Part shown: positions 36,517-47,280 of the stretch, in pieces
Numbering within the stretch: position 1 is the first letter of the stretch
Layout: each line of letters begins with the position of its first letter
NCBI RefSeq assembly: GCF_001458195.1
Contig: NZ_CYPU01000039.1
Location: 186,093 to 250,092, forward strand
Reading direction: 5' to 3'
Source: Ruegeria atlantica
Lineage (GTDB): Bacteria > Pseudomonadota > Alphaproteobacteria > Rhodobacterales > Rhodobacteraceae
DNA length: 64,000 bases
Translations under genes and position numbers: made by a program
The notes under the pieces: model-generated
Databases searched by the model: none
The model's input: only the letters and a program-made list of their open reading frames with translations
What the model was told of the DNA's origin: nothing

Positions 36517-37437
36517 ATGAGCTCTGAAATCCGTCTTGCCTTTGCGCACCCGTCCGAGCGGTCCGAAGCGACCGCTGCCCGGGGGCCGCTGGATCGTATT
36601 TCCTTGCGCGATCATATCGTCGAGGTGGAGATCGGCGCGTTTCAGGCCGAACGTGGAACGACACAGCGCATTTGCTTTAACATCGTGGTTGAAGTTCGCC
36701 CTTTGACCGATCCCATCGACGATGACGTGGATCGCATCCTGTCCTATGACCGGGTGACTGAGGCGATCACGTATGAGCTTGCGGCGGAACGTCTTAACCT
36801 GCTTGAGACTTTGGCAGACCGGGTGGCTGAACGAATTTTACTTGAGCCACAGGCCGTAAGAGCTTTTGTCAGAATAGAAAAACTGGATCGTGGTCCTGGC
36901 GCTTTGGGTGTCGAGATCGTGCGCGGAAAAGACAAGACTCACCACGACGTCGTCGAAGAGGAACGCCCGCATCCCCGTCTGGCTTTCCTGTCGAATGAGG
37001 CCATTGCCTCGCCCAATCTGACCGGGTGGATCGATCAGTTGGAAAACCGCGAACGACCCCTAATCCTGTGCGTCGGTGCGGCGGATATGCCTGTTTCACA
37101 GACTGGCCACGCGATGACCCAACGCCGAATTGATCTGTTGGCGATTGAACAGAATGCCTGGGTTTTAGCTGCCCGCGATCACCGCTGTGTTGTCGTTTCA
37201 ACGCGGACTGAGCTGGATTGGGCCATGAAAAATGGTCAGATTTGCGTCTGGGCACCCTCAAAAATCGTACTGGATGCTGTTGACGGCCAATCGGCGGCAC
37301 CTTCGGATGCGGTGGCGCTGGCGGCATGGTTTGCTGCCACTTTTGAGGCGAGTGAGATGATGGTGATCGGCGGCGCGCTGCCCGACGCCCCTGAAACCCC
37401 TTTGCGTGCGATCTCGGTGGATCAGGCACAACTGTGA
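36517..37437 (+). CDS. folB: Dihydroneopterin aldolase FolB with extra C-terminal domain
   Basis: FolB splits 7,8-dihydroneopterin into the pterin needed for folate and glycolaldehyde. The family is normally about 120 residues; this product has 306. Residues about 25-145 match FolB (RISLRDHIVEVEIGAFQAERG, LSYDRVTEAI, NLLETLADRVAERIL, RIEKLDRGPGALGVEI). Residues about 155-306 form a second region of unknown role (RPLILCVGAADMP, RIDLLAIEQNAWVLAARDHRCVV), which I recall as typical of Rhodobacterales FolB proteins. The stop overlaps the GTG start of folP, so both are co-translated. Confidence 0.9.
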   Translation: MSSEIRLAFAHPSERSEATAARGPLDRISLRDHIVEVEIGAFQAERGTTQRICFNIVVEVRPLTDPIDDDVDRILSYDRVTEAITYELAAERLNLLETLADRVAERILLEPQAVRAFVRIEKLDRGPGALGVEIVRGKDKTHHDVVEEERPHPRLAFLSNEAIASPNLTGWIDQLENRERPLILCVGAADMPVSQTGHAMTQRRIDLLAIEQNAWVLAARDHRCVVVSTRTELDWAMKNGQICVWAPSKIVLDAVDGQSAAPSDAVALAAWFAATFEASEMMVIGGALPDAPETPLRAISVDQAQL

Positions 37438-38432
37438 CCGCTTATTTTCGACCTCTGGTTCAGCATGGTCCGAACCGTCCGCCGGGTTCAGTGCCGCTAG
37501 CTGGCCAGCCGCTTTGGTTTACCCATGTTGAACGGTTAAGCCGAAAAGAACGTCCAATGATCATTGCCGTGCAGGATGTACCAGGTGATGCGCTGGACCG
37601 ACTGACGCGTCCGCGTGCCGATGTTGCGGGCCTTGCCATGGATCGCCCGCACATTATGGGCATTCTGAATGCGACCCCAGATAGTTTCTCGGATGGCGGT
37701 GTGCACAATTCGGTCAGCGCGGCCCAATCTGCGGCTGAACAGATGGTTTCACAAAACGCAACCATTCTGGATATCGGCGGCGAATCGACCCGACCCGGCG
37801 CAACCTTCGTGCCAGAAGATGAAGAGATCGCCCGGACCCGCCCCCTGATCGAAGCCATCAAATCCCGCACTGATGCGTTGATATCCATCGATACGCGCAA
37901 ATTCGCCGTCGCCAAAGCCGCGTGGGAGGCCGGAGCAGGGCTGATCAACGACGTAACCGGCTTTACCTTTGATCCGCAGTTGGCGCCGTTTTGTGTAAAA
38001 GTTGGCGCCCCGGTTTGTGTGATGCACATGCAGGGCGACCCGGGCACGATGCAGGACAACCCGACCTATCAAGACGTTCTGCTGGACGTCTACGATTTCC
38101 TTGAGGGTCAGGTGGATCGCCTCGAAAACCTCGGATTGGATCGGGATCAGATTATCATTGATCCGGGCATAGGGTTTGGCAAGACCGAGGCACATAACCT
38201 GGCGTTGCTGCAGGGGATCAGCCTGTTTCACGGTTTGGGCTGTCCGATCCTGTTGGGTGTGTCCCGCAAAGGTATGATCGGGCAAATTGGCAAAGAGCCG
38301 CGCAAGGACGCCCGCGCGCCGGGATCAATCGCCGTCGGGCTGGCTGGATTGTCACAAGGTGTTCAAATTTTGCGCGTGCACGATGTTGCTGAAACCGCTC
38401 AGGCCTTGCGCCTTTGGGCCGCCGTCCGGTAA
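37434..38432 (+). CDS. folP: Dihydropteroate synthase
   Basis: FolP joins the pterin diphosphate to p-aminobenzoate; it is the target of sulfonamides. The 332-residue product has an N-terminal extension of about 65 residues before the barrel, a feature seen in relatives. The barrel shows IMGILNATPDSFSDGG, ILDIGGESTRPGA, ISIDTRK, LINDVTGF, VCVMHMQGDPGTMQ and VSRKGMIG, which cover the pterin and phosphate sites. The GTG start overlaps the folB stop by four bases. It is followed after 34 bp by glmM, a common gene order. Confidence 0.96.
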   Translation: MTAYFRPLVQHGPNRPPGSVPLAGQPLWFTHVERLSRKERPMIIAVQDVPGDALDRLTRPRADVAGLAMDRPHIMGILNATPDSFSDGGVHNSVSAAQSAAEQMVSQNATILDIGGESTRPGATFVPEDEEIARTRPLIEAIKSRTDALISIDTRKFAVAKAAWEAGAGLINDVTGFTFDPQLAPFCVKVGAPVCVMHMQGDPGTMQDNPTYQDVLLDVYDFLEGQVDRLENLGLDRDQIIIDPGIGFGKTEAHNLALLQGISLFHGLGCPILLGVSRKGMIGQIGKEPRKDARAPGSIAVGLAGLSQGVQILRVHDVAETAQALRLWAAVR

Positions 38433-38466
38433 GGCGGAGGCAGGCAGGAAATGACGGAGTGACATT

Positions 38467-39810
38467 ATGCGCAAGCTGTTCGGAACCGATGGGGTGCGGG
38501 GTACCGCCAATACCCATCCAATCACAGCCGAAATGGCATTGCGCATCGGGGCCGCCGCTGGTCGTTACTTTCGCCGTGACCAATCAGACGTTCACCGTGT
38601 GGTGATCGGTAAGGATACGCGCCTGTCCGGTTATATGGTGGAAAACGCCCTGACGGCCGGATTGACCTCGACCGGGATGAACGTGTTGCTGCTTGGGCCG
38701 GTTCCGACGCCCGCTGTCGGTCTGATGACACGGTCGATGCGCGCAGATCTGGGGGTCATGATTTCGGCCAGCCATAACCCGGCCGAAGATAATGGTATCA
38801 AGTTCTTTGGCCCTGACGGATACAAGCTGTCTGATCAGGCGGAACTCGAGATTGAAAGGCTGATCGAGGAAGGTGTCAAACCTGCGCAGGCCCAGAATAT
38901 CGGCCGTGCCAGACGGGTGGATGATGCGCGGTTCCGATACGGTGAGCGCGTCAAATCCTCGCTGTCGCGTGACTTGCGTCTTGACGGGCTAAAAGTTGTT
39001 GTCGATTGCGCCAATGGGGCCGCACACCGCACGGCGCCCGAGGTTTTGTGGGAATTAGGTGCCGAAGTGATCCCGGTCGGCATTACGCCGAATGGTAAGA
39101 ACATCAACCTAAACTGTGGGTCGACCAAACCGCAGCTGGCTGCCGAAACCGCCGTGGCCCATGGTGCAGATGTAGGGATTTGTTTGGACGGTGACGCCGA
39201 TCGCGTCGTTATGATCGACGAGAATGGTCAGGTCGCGGATGGCGATCAGTTGATGGCGCTTTTGGCGACCAGTTGGGCCGAGGTAGACCGCCTGAAAGGC
39301 GGTGCGTTGGTTGCAACGGTGATGTCGAACCTAGGCCTGGAACGTCATCTTGAAAACCATGGTCTGCGTCTGGAGCGCACCGGCGTCGGGGACCGCTATG
39401 TCGTTGAACGTATGCGCGAAGGCGGGTTCAATCTGGGCGGCGAACAATCAGGCCACATTGTCATGAGCGATTACGCGACCACAGGTGACGGCCTGATGGC
39501 GGGCCTCCATTTCCTGGCAGAGATGGTTCATACGGGTCGAAAAGCATCGGAATTGGCGGTGCAGTTCGAAACCGTACCGCAAATGCTGAAGAACGTGCGC
39601 TATGGCGAAGGACAAGCTCCGCTTGAGGCCGCCAGCGTGCAGGCTGCAATTTCTGACGCCGAGGCGCGGCTGAACGGGCAGGGGCGATTGCTGATCCGGG
39701 AGTCGGGTACGGAACCTCTGATCCGCGTCATGGCGGAATGTGAGGATGACGCGCTGTTGACCCAAGTTGTCGACGGCATCGTTGCCGAGGTCGAGGCCGT
39801 GACACGCTAG
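38467..39810 (+). CDS. glmM: Phosphoglucosamine mutase
   Basis: GlmM turns glucosamine-6-phosphate into glucosamine-1-phosphate for UDP-GlcNAc, the precursor of peptidoglycan and LPS. The 447-residue product has the start [11 protein letters not shown], the active phosphoserine S102 in [13 protein letters not shown], the metal loop [21 protein letters not shown] for sugar binding and the phosphate-binding [12 protein letters not shown]. Length is normal. folP-glmM linkage is conserved widely. Its stop overlaps by four bases the end of the convergent EamA gene. Confidence 0.97.
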   Translation: MRKLFGTDGVRGTANTHPITAEMALRIGAAAGRYFRRDQSDVHRVVIGKDTRLSGYMVENALTAGLTSTGMNVLLLGPVPTPAVGLMTRSMRADLGVMISASHNPAEDNGIKFFGPDGYKLSDQAELEIERLIEEGVKPAQAQNIGRARRVDDARFRYGERVKSSLSRDLRLDGLKVVVDCANGAAHRTAPEVLWELGAEVIPVGITPNGKNINLNCGSTKPQLAAETAVAHGADVGICLDGDADRVVMIDENGQVADGDQLMALLATSWAEVDRLKGGALVATVMSNLGLERHLENHGLRLERTGVGDRYVVERMREGGFNLGGEQSGHIVMSDYATTGDGLMAGLHFLAEMVHTGRKASELAVQFETVPQMLKNVRYGEGQAPLEAASVQAAISDAEARLNGQGRLLIRESGTEPLIRVMAECEDDALLTQVVDGIVAEVEAVTR

Positions 39811-40709
39811 CGCCCGGTTAGCATCTTTCGCAGGCTGAACCACTGACTGATGGCCAGCCCGGTCAGGATCATAGCCAGCGCCACGAAAAAGCGCAGCGGC
39901 AATGCCTCGGACAGCACCCATGCGCCGAACACCATCGACCAAATCGGGACCTGGTAATTCACCAGCGTCATAAAGACCGATCCCGCGCTGCGAATGACGG
40001 AAACGCGCAGCAGTGTGGCAAATGCCGTAGGGACCAACCCCAAAACGATGATGGCAATGCTTGGGCGGGTACCTTCCCATGTCGGGACGCCTTCAGTCAC
40101 GAACATGATCGGCAGCAGGATTACTGCGCCGACCAGCAGGGTCAGGGCGGCCAGAACCACCGGATCAATGGGCGGACATAGACGGGTAAAGATCGACGCC
40201 AGGGAATAACACAAGGCGGCCCCGATGCAGGCCAGCTGCGCCAAAGGTTCTGACCCGTGGCCAAGTTGCGCCAAGCCGGGGCCGATCAGCACCAACGCAC
40301 CGCAGAAGCCAAGAGTCACGCCCACCAGTTTTCTCAGGTTCAGGGGCTCGTCCGAAAAGAAATGCGCCAGCGGCAGTACCATCAGAGGGATTGCGGCCAT
40401 CGACAGACCAGCGAAGGCGGACGGTACGTATTGCTGCCCCCAGCTTAGCAGAACAAAGGGCAGGGCCGAAGACAAGATACCGATCACAAAGACCGAAGCC
40501 CACAGGGCAGTCGACCCCGAGGGTAGCTTGCGGTTTGTAGCGGCCATCAACCCCAGCAACATCAGGGCACCCAACGTCGTGCGCGCGGTGGCGACGGTTA
40601 TAGGTCCGTACCCTTCCAGCGCCATGGCAACGACCATGAACGTCCCGCCCCAGATCAGGCCGAGGGTGATAACACCGCTCCAATCGCGGGATGTGGGGTG
40701 CTGGACCAT
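39807..40709 (-). CDS. EamA family (DMT superfamily) transporter
   Basis: A 300-residue inner-membrane protein with ten membrane segments in two EamA repeats ([20 protein letters not shown] at the start, and [17 protein letters not shown] opening the second). The DMT family exports or imports metabolites such as amino acids or nucleosides; the substrate cannot be read from sequence. I start it at ATG 40709, preceded by AAAGGTGA; upstream in-frame codons run into the ilvC terminator. It is convergent with glmM and lies downstream of ilvC on the same strand but behind a terminator. Confidence 0.88.
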   Translation of the reverse strand: MVQHPTSRDWSGVITLGLIWGGTFMVVAMALEGYGPITVATARTTLGALMLLGLMAATNRKLPSGSTALWASVFVIGILSSALPFVLLSWGQQYVPSAFAGLSMAAIPLMVLPLAHFFSDEPLNLRKLVGVTLGFCGALVLIGPGLAQLGHGSEPLAQLACIGAALCYSLASIFTRLCPPIDPVVLAALTLLVGAVILLPIMFVTEGVPTWEGTRPSIAIIVLGLVPTAFATLLRVSVIRSAGSVFMTLVNYQVPIWSMVFGAWVLSEALPLRFFVALAMILTGLAISQWFSLRKMLTGR

Positions 40710-40732
40710 CTTAGTTTCACCTTTAGGCTTGG

Positions 40733-40763
40733 ACAAAAAAGGGCGGCCTGATGGGCCGCCCCT
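40733..40763 (-). terminator. Intrinsic terminator of ilvC
   Basis: Read leftward, GGGCGGCCC, a short loop and GGCCGCCC are followed by six T. It lies 20 bp past the ilvC stop codon. Confidence 0.9.
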
Positions 40764-40782
40764 TCGCATTCGCTTGGCAGGA

Positions 40783-41823
<1,041 letters not shown>

Positions 41824-41937
41824 TTAGATTGCCGAGGGTTTTACCTGCCGGATGTTGTATTGGCGATAGGGTTGTACTTGAGTATTTGTAAAAAAGATGA
41901 AGAATAATTCGTGTAACGCCAAAAATACGAAAAATTC

Positions 41938-42393
41938 ATGCTTGATGATATAGACCGCCGAATCCTGCGCCACTTTCAGGCCGATCCCAGCCTGACTGCT
42001 GCGGAACTGGCCGAGCGTTGCCGTATCAGCCAGGGTGTCTGCTGGCGCCGGGTCGAAAAGATGCAGGCCGCCGGAATAATCCAGGGGCAGGAGGCCGTGA
42101 TCGATTGGGCGGCGCTTGGGTATGCGGTCGAGGTTTCGCTGCGGGTAACGCTGGACAAGACTCAATCGCGCGCGTTTGACGAATTTACTGCCGCCGCCCG
42201 GCAAGTGCCCGAGGTGATCGAATTGCAAACATTTCTGGGCAGGGTGGATGTGCGGCTGTCCGTGATTGCCAGAGACATGTCACACTACCAACAACTCTAC
42301 CGTGACGGCATTCTGACCCTGCCGCATATCGCGGATATTGAGGCCCTGATGCATATCGCGAGGGTCAAGAGCGAAGAGGTCTTGCCGGTATGA
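41938..42393 (+). CDS. Lrp/AsnC family transcriptional regulator (first of a pair)
   Basis: The 151-residue product has the Lrp/AsnC layout: an N-terminal winged helix (LDDIDRRILRHFQADPSLTAAELAERCRISQGVCWRRVEKMQAAGII, given here as one helix-turn-helix region, residues 1-47) and a C-terminal RAM domain (about 65-145) that binds amino acids and forms dimers and octamers. The gene is divergent from ilvC across 132 bp of AT-rich DNA, and its stop overlaps the ATG of a second Lrp-like gene. No good ribosome-binding site precedes its ATG, so translation may be weak. Confidence 0.92.
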   Translation: MLDDIDRRILRHFQADPSLTAAELAERCRISQGVCWRRVEKMQAAGIIQGQEAVIDWAALGYAVEVSLRVTLDKTQSRAFDEFTAAARQVPEVIELQTFLGRVDVRLSVIARDMSHYQQLYRDGILTLPHIADIEALMHIARVKSEEVLPV

Positions 42394-42848
42394 CCGAATT
42401 GGATGAGCTGGACCGAAAAATACTGTGTGCGTTGGCTCAGGACGCCTCCCAGAGCGCCGGGGCGTTGGGGCGTAAGCTGGGTCTGTCACAACCGGCAACA
42501 TGGCGGCGCATCCGCCGACTGGAAACCTCGGGCGTTATTAAAGGTCGTCGGCTGCGCCTGAATGCCGAGGCGTTGGGATTCGGCGTGACAGTATTCCTTG
42601 GCGTGAAACTGGCGCGCAAGGGTCAGGTCAGCCTGGAGGATTTTGAGCGTGCCGTTAGTGCTATTCCCGAAGTTCAGACCGTCGAGCATGTGCTGGGTCT
42701 GTACGACTATCGCCTGCGGGTGGTTGCCCGCGACCTGTCGGATTTTGAGCGGGTCCTGCGCCGTCGGATCATGACCTTGCCCGACGCAGGAGATGTCGAA
42801 GCCAACGTCCTGCTAAGTGAGGAACGTTTGCCGGGACCGATCGGATAA
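42390..42848 (+). CDS. Lrp/AsnC family transcriptional regulator (second of a pair)
   Basis: The 152-residue product has the same design as its upstream neighbour: an N-terminal winged helix (LDELDRKILCALAQDASQSAGAL, residues 3-25, then LSQPATWRRIRRLETSG) and a C-terminal RAM domain. The ATG overlaps the preceding stop (ATGA), so the two are translated together. Such adjacent pairs may form hetero-oligomers. It is convergent with the GntR gene seven bases away. Confidence 0.92.
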   Translation: MTELDELDRKILCALAQDASQSAGALGRKLGLSQPATWRRIRRLETSGVIKGRRLRLNAEALGFGVTVFLGVKLARKGQVSLEDFERAVSAIPEVQTVEHVLGLYDYRLRVVARDLSDFERVLRRRIMTLPDAGDVEANVLLSEERLPGPIG

Positions 42849-42854
42849 GCCCGT

Positions 42855-43592
42855 TCAGTACCGCGTGCGGATGCAATATCCGGGATGGTGCGTCATCCGG
42901 GCAAATGCAATCGGATTTCCGTTCTTCCAGGTCGTGCGCTCTAGCTGGATCATCGACGTTCCGGGGGTTGTTCCCATGAATTCCGCCAATCGTCCGTCCG
43001 CAGAGATCGCGCAAAAGGAGACCTCAGACTCGGTAAACGGAGAGGCGTTCAGTAGCCATTCATGAGGGCCGTGGTTGGTCAGATCGGCATGTTCGATTTC
43101 GGGCACCGCATCTATGTTGATCCAGCGTTCTTCCAATTGGAAGGGACGGTTGTTTGCATAGTGCATACAGATGACTTGCAGGACGCGAATGTCCGCCGAT
43201 ACAGCGATCTGCGAGGCGAGCCAACCGGGGCTTGCGACCACGTTGCGTTCAACCAGCGAGTACCGATAGGTTGCATTTTGGCTTTCAACCGTTTGACGAG
43301 CCAAAGAAAATTCCAGCTTGGCATGCTTGCTGGGTTCCTTTTTGACCCGGGTCCCGCTTTTGCGTTTGCGCTCGACAAAGCCCTGATCAGACAGTTCGCG
43401 CAGGGCACGGTTCACTGTCGCGCGTGCGCAATTGAATTCCTCGGCAAGTTGCGTTTCGGTTGGCAGAAGCGATCCCTGCGGCCAAATGCGGCTTTCAATC
43501 CGCCGTTTGACTTCGTCCCTTACAACTTGAAAACTGATCCGCTTATGCGCATTCACCTGTCGAAATACCTTTCTTCTGTAAAGTGAGTGCAT
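42855..43592 (-). CDS. GntR family regulator, HutC type (UTRA domain)
   Basis: A 245-residue regulator with a GntR winged helix (about 15-85: PTETQLAEEFNCARATVNRALREL) and a C-terminal UTRA effector domain (about 95-240, ending PIAFARMTHHPGYCIRTRY). HutC-type regulators usually sense a small metabolite and repress a nearby gene. It is divergent from a class V aminotransferase gene across 194 bp of AT-rich DNA, so that gene is the likely target. The ATG at 43592 has no clear ribosome-binding site; a GTG twelve codons later has AAAGG upstream and may be the true start. Confidence 0.88.
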   Translation of the reverse strand: MHSLYRRKVFRQVNAHKRISFQVVRDEVKRRIESRIWPQGSLLPTETQLAEEFNCARATVNRALRELSDQGFVERKRKSGTRVKKEPSKHAKLEFSLARQTVESQNATYRYSLVERNVVASPGWLASQIAVSADIRVLQVICMHYANNRPFQLEERWINIDAVPEIEHADLTNHGPHEWLLNASPFTESEVSFCAISADGRLAEFMGTTPGTSMIQLERTTWKNGNPIAFARMTHHPGYCIRTRY

Positions 43593-43786
43593 CTGGTCAG
43601 AAACACGTCAGAGTGTAAAGGGCAGCTGACACTAATTGGCGTCATTTCTTGCCAGATTCGACCAACAAAATATCATTTGAGTGTTTTGTTTTTAGTTCCC
43701 TTAGGTCAGATATTCGGGTTCAGTACGGGTCTCGGCAAATTAACCCGGGTCGCGAGGCCGCTGACGACAATTTGAAAGGACAAACC

Positions 43787-44914
43787 ATGCCAGCGCTATT
43801 GGACACCGTCGATCCCTCTGGGCTCGAAGAGTTCTCGGTCGTGTTTACGGATCGGTCTCTGAACCACATGTCAGTTCAGTTTCAACAGGTGATGCGCGAC
43901 ATCTCGGGGTTGCTGAAGGATGTATATAACGCGGATGGTGTGGCCATTATCCCTGGTGGCGGCACCTATGGGATGGAGGCCGTGGCCCGGCAATTTGCGC
44001 GCAACGCCAATGTATTGGTCGTTCGGAATGGGTGGTTTTCCTACCGCTGGAGCCAGATTATCGAATTCGGTGATCTGACGGCGTCAGCGACGGTTCTCAA
44101 AGCCCGTGAAACCGGCAATTCCAGCCCGTCGCCCTTTGCCCCCGCACCGATTGATGAGGTTGTTTCAACAATCCGTGAACAGCGTCCGGATGTTGTATTT
44201 GCCCCACATGTAGAAACCTCGGCCGGTGTCATTCTGCCCGACAATTACGTGACCGCCATGGCCGCGGCGGCGCATGAGGTTGGGGCGCTAATGGTGCTGG
44301 ACTGCATCGCGTCGGGTTGTGCCTGGGTCGATATGAAGGCCACTGGTGTGGATGTCCTGATCTCGGCCCCCCAGAAAGGCTGGAGCGCATCGCCCTGCGC
44401 GGGCCTTGTCATGCTATCTGAGCGTGCCGAAGCGCGGTTGGAGGAGACGACGTCCGACAGCTTTGCCGTTGATCTGAAAAAATGGCGGCAGATCATGCAA
44501 GCCTATGAAAATGGTGGGCATGCGTATCACGCGACCATGCCAACGGATGCGTTGAAGGCGTTCCGCGATACGATGGTCGAGACCCACGATTATGGGTTCG
44601 ACAAGCTGCGGGACGCCCAATGGGCGTTGGGCGATGGAGTGCGGGCTATGCTGCGGGACAAGGGCATCGTCTCGGTAGCAGCGGACGGATTTGGCGCGCC
44701 GGGTGTCGTGGTCAGCTATACCTCGGACCCGGAAGTTCAGAATGGTAAGAAGTTTGCGACGTTGGGCATGCAGATCGCAGCAGGTGTGCCGCTGCAATGT
44801 GATGAGCCTGAAGGGTTCAGCACCTTCCGCCTTGGTCTGTTTGGTCTGGACAAACTGTACGACGTCGACGGCACCATCGGGCGGCTCCAGCGCGTGCTGG
44901 ATCAGGTTCTGTGA
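43787..44914 (+). CDS. Class V aminotransferase (alanine/serine--glyoxylate aminotransferase-like)
   Basis: A 375-residue PLP enzyme of the class V family. It has IIPGGGTYGMEAVARQF, VRNGWFSYRW, the substrate region HVETSAGVILP, LDCIASGCAWVDMKATG and the PLP lysine K197 in ISAPQKGWSASP. Close relatives include alanine-glyoxylate, serine-glyoxylate and 2-aminoethylphosphonate transaminases; the exact substrate is open. The start ATG 43787 follows GAAAGGA; an earlier frame extension back to 43649 has non-protein-like sequence and is rejected. Likely controlled by the divergent UTRA-domain regulator. Confidence 0.87.
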   Translation: MPALLDTVDPSGLEEFSVVFTDRSLNHMSVQFQQVMRDISGLLKDVYNADGVAIIPGGGTYGMEAVARQFARNANVLVVRNGWFSYRWSQIIEFGDLTASATVLKARETGNSSPSPFAPAPIDEVVSTIREQRPDVVFAPHVETSAGVILPDNYVTAMAAAAHEVGALMVLDCIASGCAWVDMKATGVDVLISAPQKGWSASPCAGLVMLSERAEARLEETTSDSFAVDLKKWRQIMQAYENGGHAYHATMPTDALKAFRDTMVETHDYGFDKLRDAQWALGDGVRAMLRDKGIVSVAADGFGAPGVVVSYTSDPEVQNGKKFATLGMQIAAGVPLQCDEPEGFSTFRLGLFGLDKLYDVDGTIGRLQRVLDQVL

Positions 44915-44927
44915 AACCATTCGGGCC

Positions 44928-46124
44928 TTAGCGTACGCCGAGGCCCATTTGCATCAAGGTCTTGCGAACAGCCGGTAGAGAATAGAGCGCATTTAGCCCC
45001 ATTGCCCGGACGTCCCTTAACGGCCGCGCCTCGATCATCGAGGCGCGGTTCAACAGGTCGATGCCTTTGACCCGCATCTCGATTTCGGTGTGGCGAGCCT
45101 TGTGATAGGCATCGAGCATCTGCGCATCGCCCAGACCTTCAGGACGGGCCTGCGCCAGTTCCAGCAGACTGCTCAGATCGCCCAGCGACATGTTCAATCC
45201 CTGGGCTCCAATTGGCGGCACCACATGGGCGGCCTCGGCCATCAGCGCGACTCGCTCGCCCGCCAGACGTTCTGCTGACTGGCTGATGATCGGCCAGATG
45301 GTCCGGCGCGAGGCCAGTTTTAACGGTCCGAACAACCCACAGGACCGTTCGGTCATCAGCGCCTCAAACGCCTCGGACTCGTTGTTGAGCAACTCAACCG
45401 CGCGGGGTCCGCGCTCCATCCACACAATCGCCGAAGACGGTTGCCCTTGCCAATCGGGCAGGGGGACCAGGGTGAACGGCCCGCCCGAGCGGTGAATCTC
45501 GGTCGAAACATTGTCGTGCGGGATGGGATGTGTGACTGCAAAGGCCAATGCTTTCTGGCCATAGCGCGTGGAATGGACGTTGATCCCAGCCGCCTCGCGC
45601 ATGGGAGAGTTGCGCCCGTCAGCGGCGACCACCAGTTTGCAACGAATGCGGCTGCCGTCACTCAGGCCGACACGCGCTTCGGCAGTGCGGGTGAACAGAC
45701 TGACAGTGCCAGTACCGGGGCGGAAATCGACATTGGGCAGTTCGGCCAGTCGTGCCACCATCTCGCGCCGCAGCAGCCAGTTGGGCAGGTTCCAGCCGAA
45801 GGGCAGATCCGAAATATCTGCGGCGTTGAAATCGCGTACCACGCGGGGTTCAGGAACATCTCCGCCTGCGTCCACAATCCGCATGATCTGTAAGGGGGCC
45901 GCGTGTGGGTCCAGCCGTTGCCACAGCCCGCATTGCTCTAACAAGCCGTGCGCCGGTTGCAAAAAGGCGGTGGTCCGCAAATCAGAGCCGTCCACGTCGC
46001 GCTCGGTTATCGGGGGCGTCGGGTCGACGCAAATGACGTCGAACCCGGTGGTTCCAAAGGCCGCCGCAGCGGTCAGACCAGCGATTCCGCCGCCGGAAAT
46101 CAGGATGTCACAGCTGTCTTTCAT
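44928..46124 (-). CDS. UbiH/UbiF/COQ6-type FAD-dependent hydroxylase
   Basis: A 398-residue flavin monooxygenase of the ubiquinone-hydroxylase group, which adds a hydroxyl to the ring of ubiquinone precursors. It shows the FAD-binding GGGIAGLTAAAAF near the start, the middle motif VVAADGRNSPMR and the C-terminal ALMAEAAHVVPPIGAQGLNMSLGD, in which family members usually carry GDAAH. Here the motif reads AEAAH (Glu for Asp). I place the start at ATG 46124, preceded by GGAGG. Which ring position it hydroxylates cannot be told. Confidence 0.9.
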   Translation of the reverse strand: MKDSCDILISGGGIAGLTAAAAFGTTGFDVICVDPTPPITERDVDGSDLRTTAFLQPAHGLLEQCGLWQRLDPHAAPLQIMRIVDAGGDVPEPRVVRDFNAADISDLPFGWNLPNWLLRREMVARLAELPNVDFRPGTGTVSLFTRTAEARVGLSDGSRIRCKLVVAADGRNSPMREAAGINVHSTRYGQKALAFAVTHPIPHDNVSTEIHRSGGPFTLVPLPDWQGQPSSAIVWMERGPRAVELLNNESEAFEALMTERSCGLFGPLKLASRRTIWPIISQSAERLAGERVALMAEAAHVVPPIGAQGLNMSLGDLSSLLELAQARPEGLGDAQMLDAYHKARHTEIEMRVKGIDLLNRASMIEARPLRDVRAMGLNALYSLPAVRKTLMQMGLGVR

Positions 46125-46200
46125 GACCTTGGCCTCCGAGTGTTTGGCAGACCCTAGTTCGGTTCTGCATCGGGCGCCAAGTGACATCCTGTCCCGCGTG

Positions 46201-46449
46201 TTAGCCGCGTGAAATCAGGATGAGGATCAGGAACATCACCGGCACCATCATCACGGCTGGGATGTATAGGCCCGGCAGACCGAACAACAGGGCAGAACAG
46301 CCCCACATGCTGAAAATCGCGGCCGCTGTACAACCCCACTCTTCGCCCTTTGCATGAGCGGCATCTTTGGCTAACCAGCCAAACAGGGGAATTGCAAACA
46401 ACAGGCGCTGCCAGATGGGCAGGCGTCCGGGCATCTCGATCGCGCTCAT
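46201..46449 (-). CDS. Small membrane protein, 82 residues
   Basis: The product has a short cytosolic start, a predicted membrane segment near residues 16-25, a charged loop (KDAAHAKGEEWG) and two further hydrophobic stretches (about 39-56 and 60-80). No known family is recognised and no function can be given. It lies 77 bp upstream of the UbiH-type gene on the same strand, and could be co-transcribed with it. Confidence 0.65.
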   Translation of the reverse strand: MSAIEMPGRLPIWQRLLFAIPLFGWLAKDAAHAKGEEWGCTAAAIFSMWGCSALLFGLPGLYIPAVMMVPVMFLILILISRG

Positions 46450-46535
46450 GGGGTCTCCGATTCTGTTCGTCGCTGAGGCGCATATAGGGTCGATGATGCA
46501 CCTGCAGAATGTGCAGATCGTCGCAGTGTGGCAGC

Positions 46536-47180
46536 CTATCGCAGGCGGGACAGAAACGCAGTCAGGTCGTCGGTGTGATGGTGGATATGATCGGCCTCGT
46601 GCGGCTGGGGCGCGACGTGAACTGTGCGCATTCCCATCGCGTGCGGAGCAGCCAGATTGCGCGGATCATCTTCGAACATGGCCGCCTTGTCGGAGTCGAT
46701 GCCATCCTGTGCAAAGATCGCCTCGAACGCGGCCTGTTCGGGTTTTGGACGATAGCCTGCGTGTTCTACGCCATAAACCGCATCGAACAAACCGCTGAGG
46801 CCGCGTGCTTTTAGCACACGTTCGGCATAAGGCGCGCTGCCGTTGGTGTAAACGATGCGACGGCCGGGCAAGGACCTGATGTGGTCGGCCAACTCGGCGT
46901 CGGGGTCCATGTGGCTCATGTCCACCTGATGCACGGCGTACAGATAAGGGTCGGGGTCCAGGTCATGCTCGGCCATCAAGCCGGCCAGCGTGGTGCCGTA
47001 TTCCCGCCAATAGTGCGAGCGCAGACGATCCGCCTCGGCTCGGTCGACGCCAATGGCCTGCACCACGTAATCCGTCATCAGAACCTCGATCTGGTCGAAT
47101 AGTTGCATATGAGGCGGGTACAGCGTGTTGTCGAGGTCGAACACCCATTGTGTGACGTGCGAAAAGGAAGGTTTGACCAT
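46536..47180 (-). CDS. HAD-family pyrimidine 5'-nucleotidase (SDT1-like)
   Basis: A 214-residue haloacid dehalogenase-like phosphatase. The four HAD motifs are clear: WVFDLDNTLYP (nucleophile Asp), VYTNGS, the Lys in YRPKPEQ, and MFEDDPRN. The sequence, including the DNTLYPP start and the helical cap, matches the SDT1/pyrimidine 5'-nucleotidase subfamily, which dephosphorylates pyrimidine or NMN-type nucleotides. No strong ribosome-binding site is seen before the ATG. It is divergent from the FadR-type regulator gene. Confidence 0.9.
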   Translation of the reverse strand: MVKPSFSHVTQWVFDLDNTLYPPHMQLFDQIEVLMTDYVVQAIGVDRAEADRLRSHYWREYGTTLAGLMAEHDLDPDPYLYAVHQVDMSHMDPDAELADHIRSLPGRRIVYTNGSAPYAERVLKARGLSGLFDAVYGVEHAGYRPKPEQAAFEAIFAQDGIDSDKAAMFEDDPRNLAAPHAMGMRTVHVAPQPHEADHIHHHTDDLTAFLSRLR

Positions 47181-47280
47181 GGGTTGGGTTTAGGCCGCCA
47201 TGCACAGGTTTTCAATGCTACACTTGATTGCACGGGCCTGAGGCGGATAGACATGTCCGAACGAGGAGAAAAAACACCCC

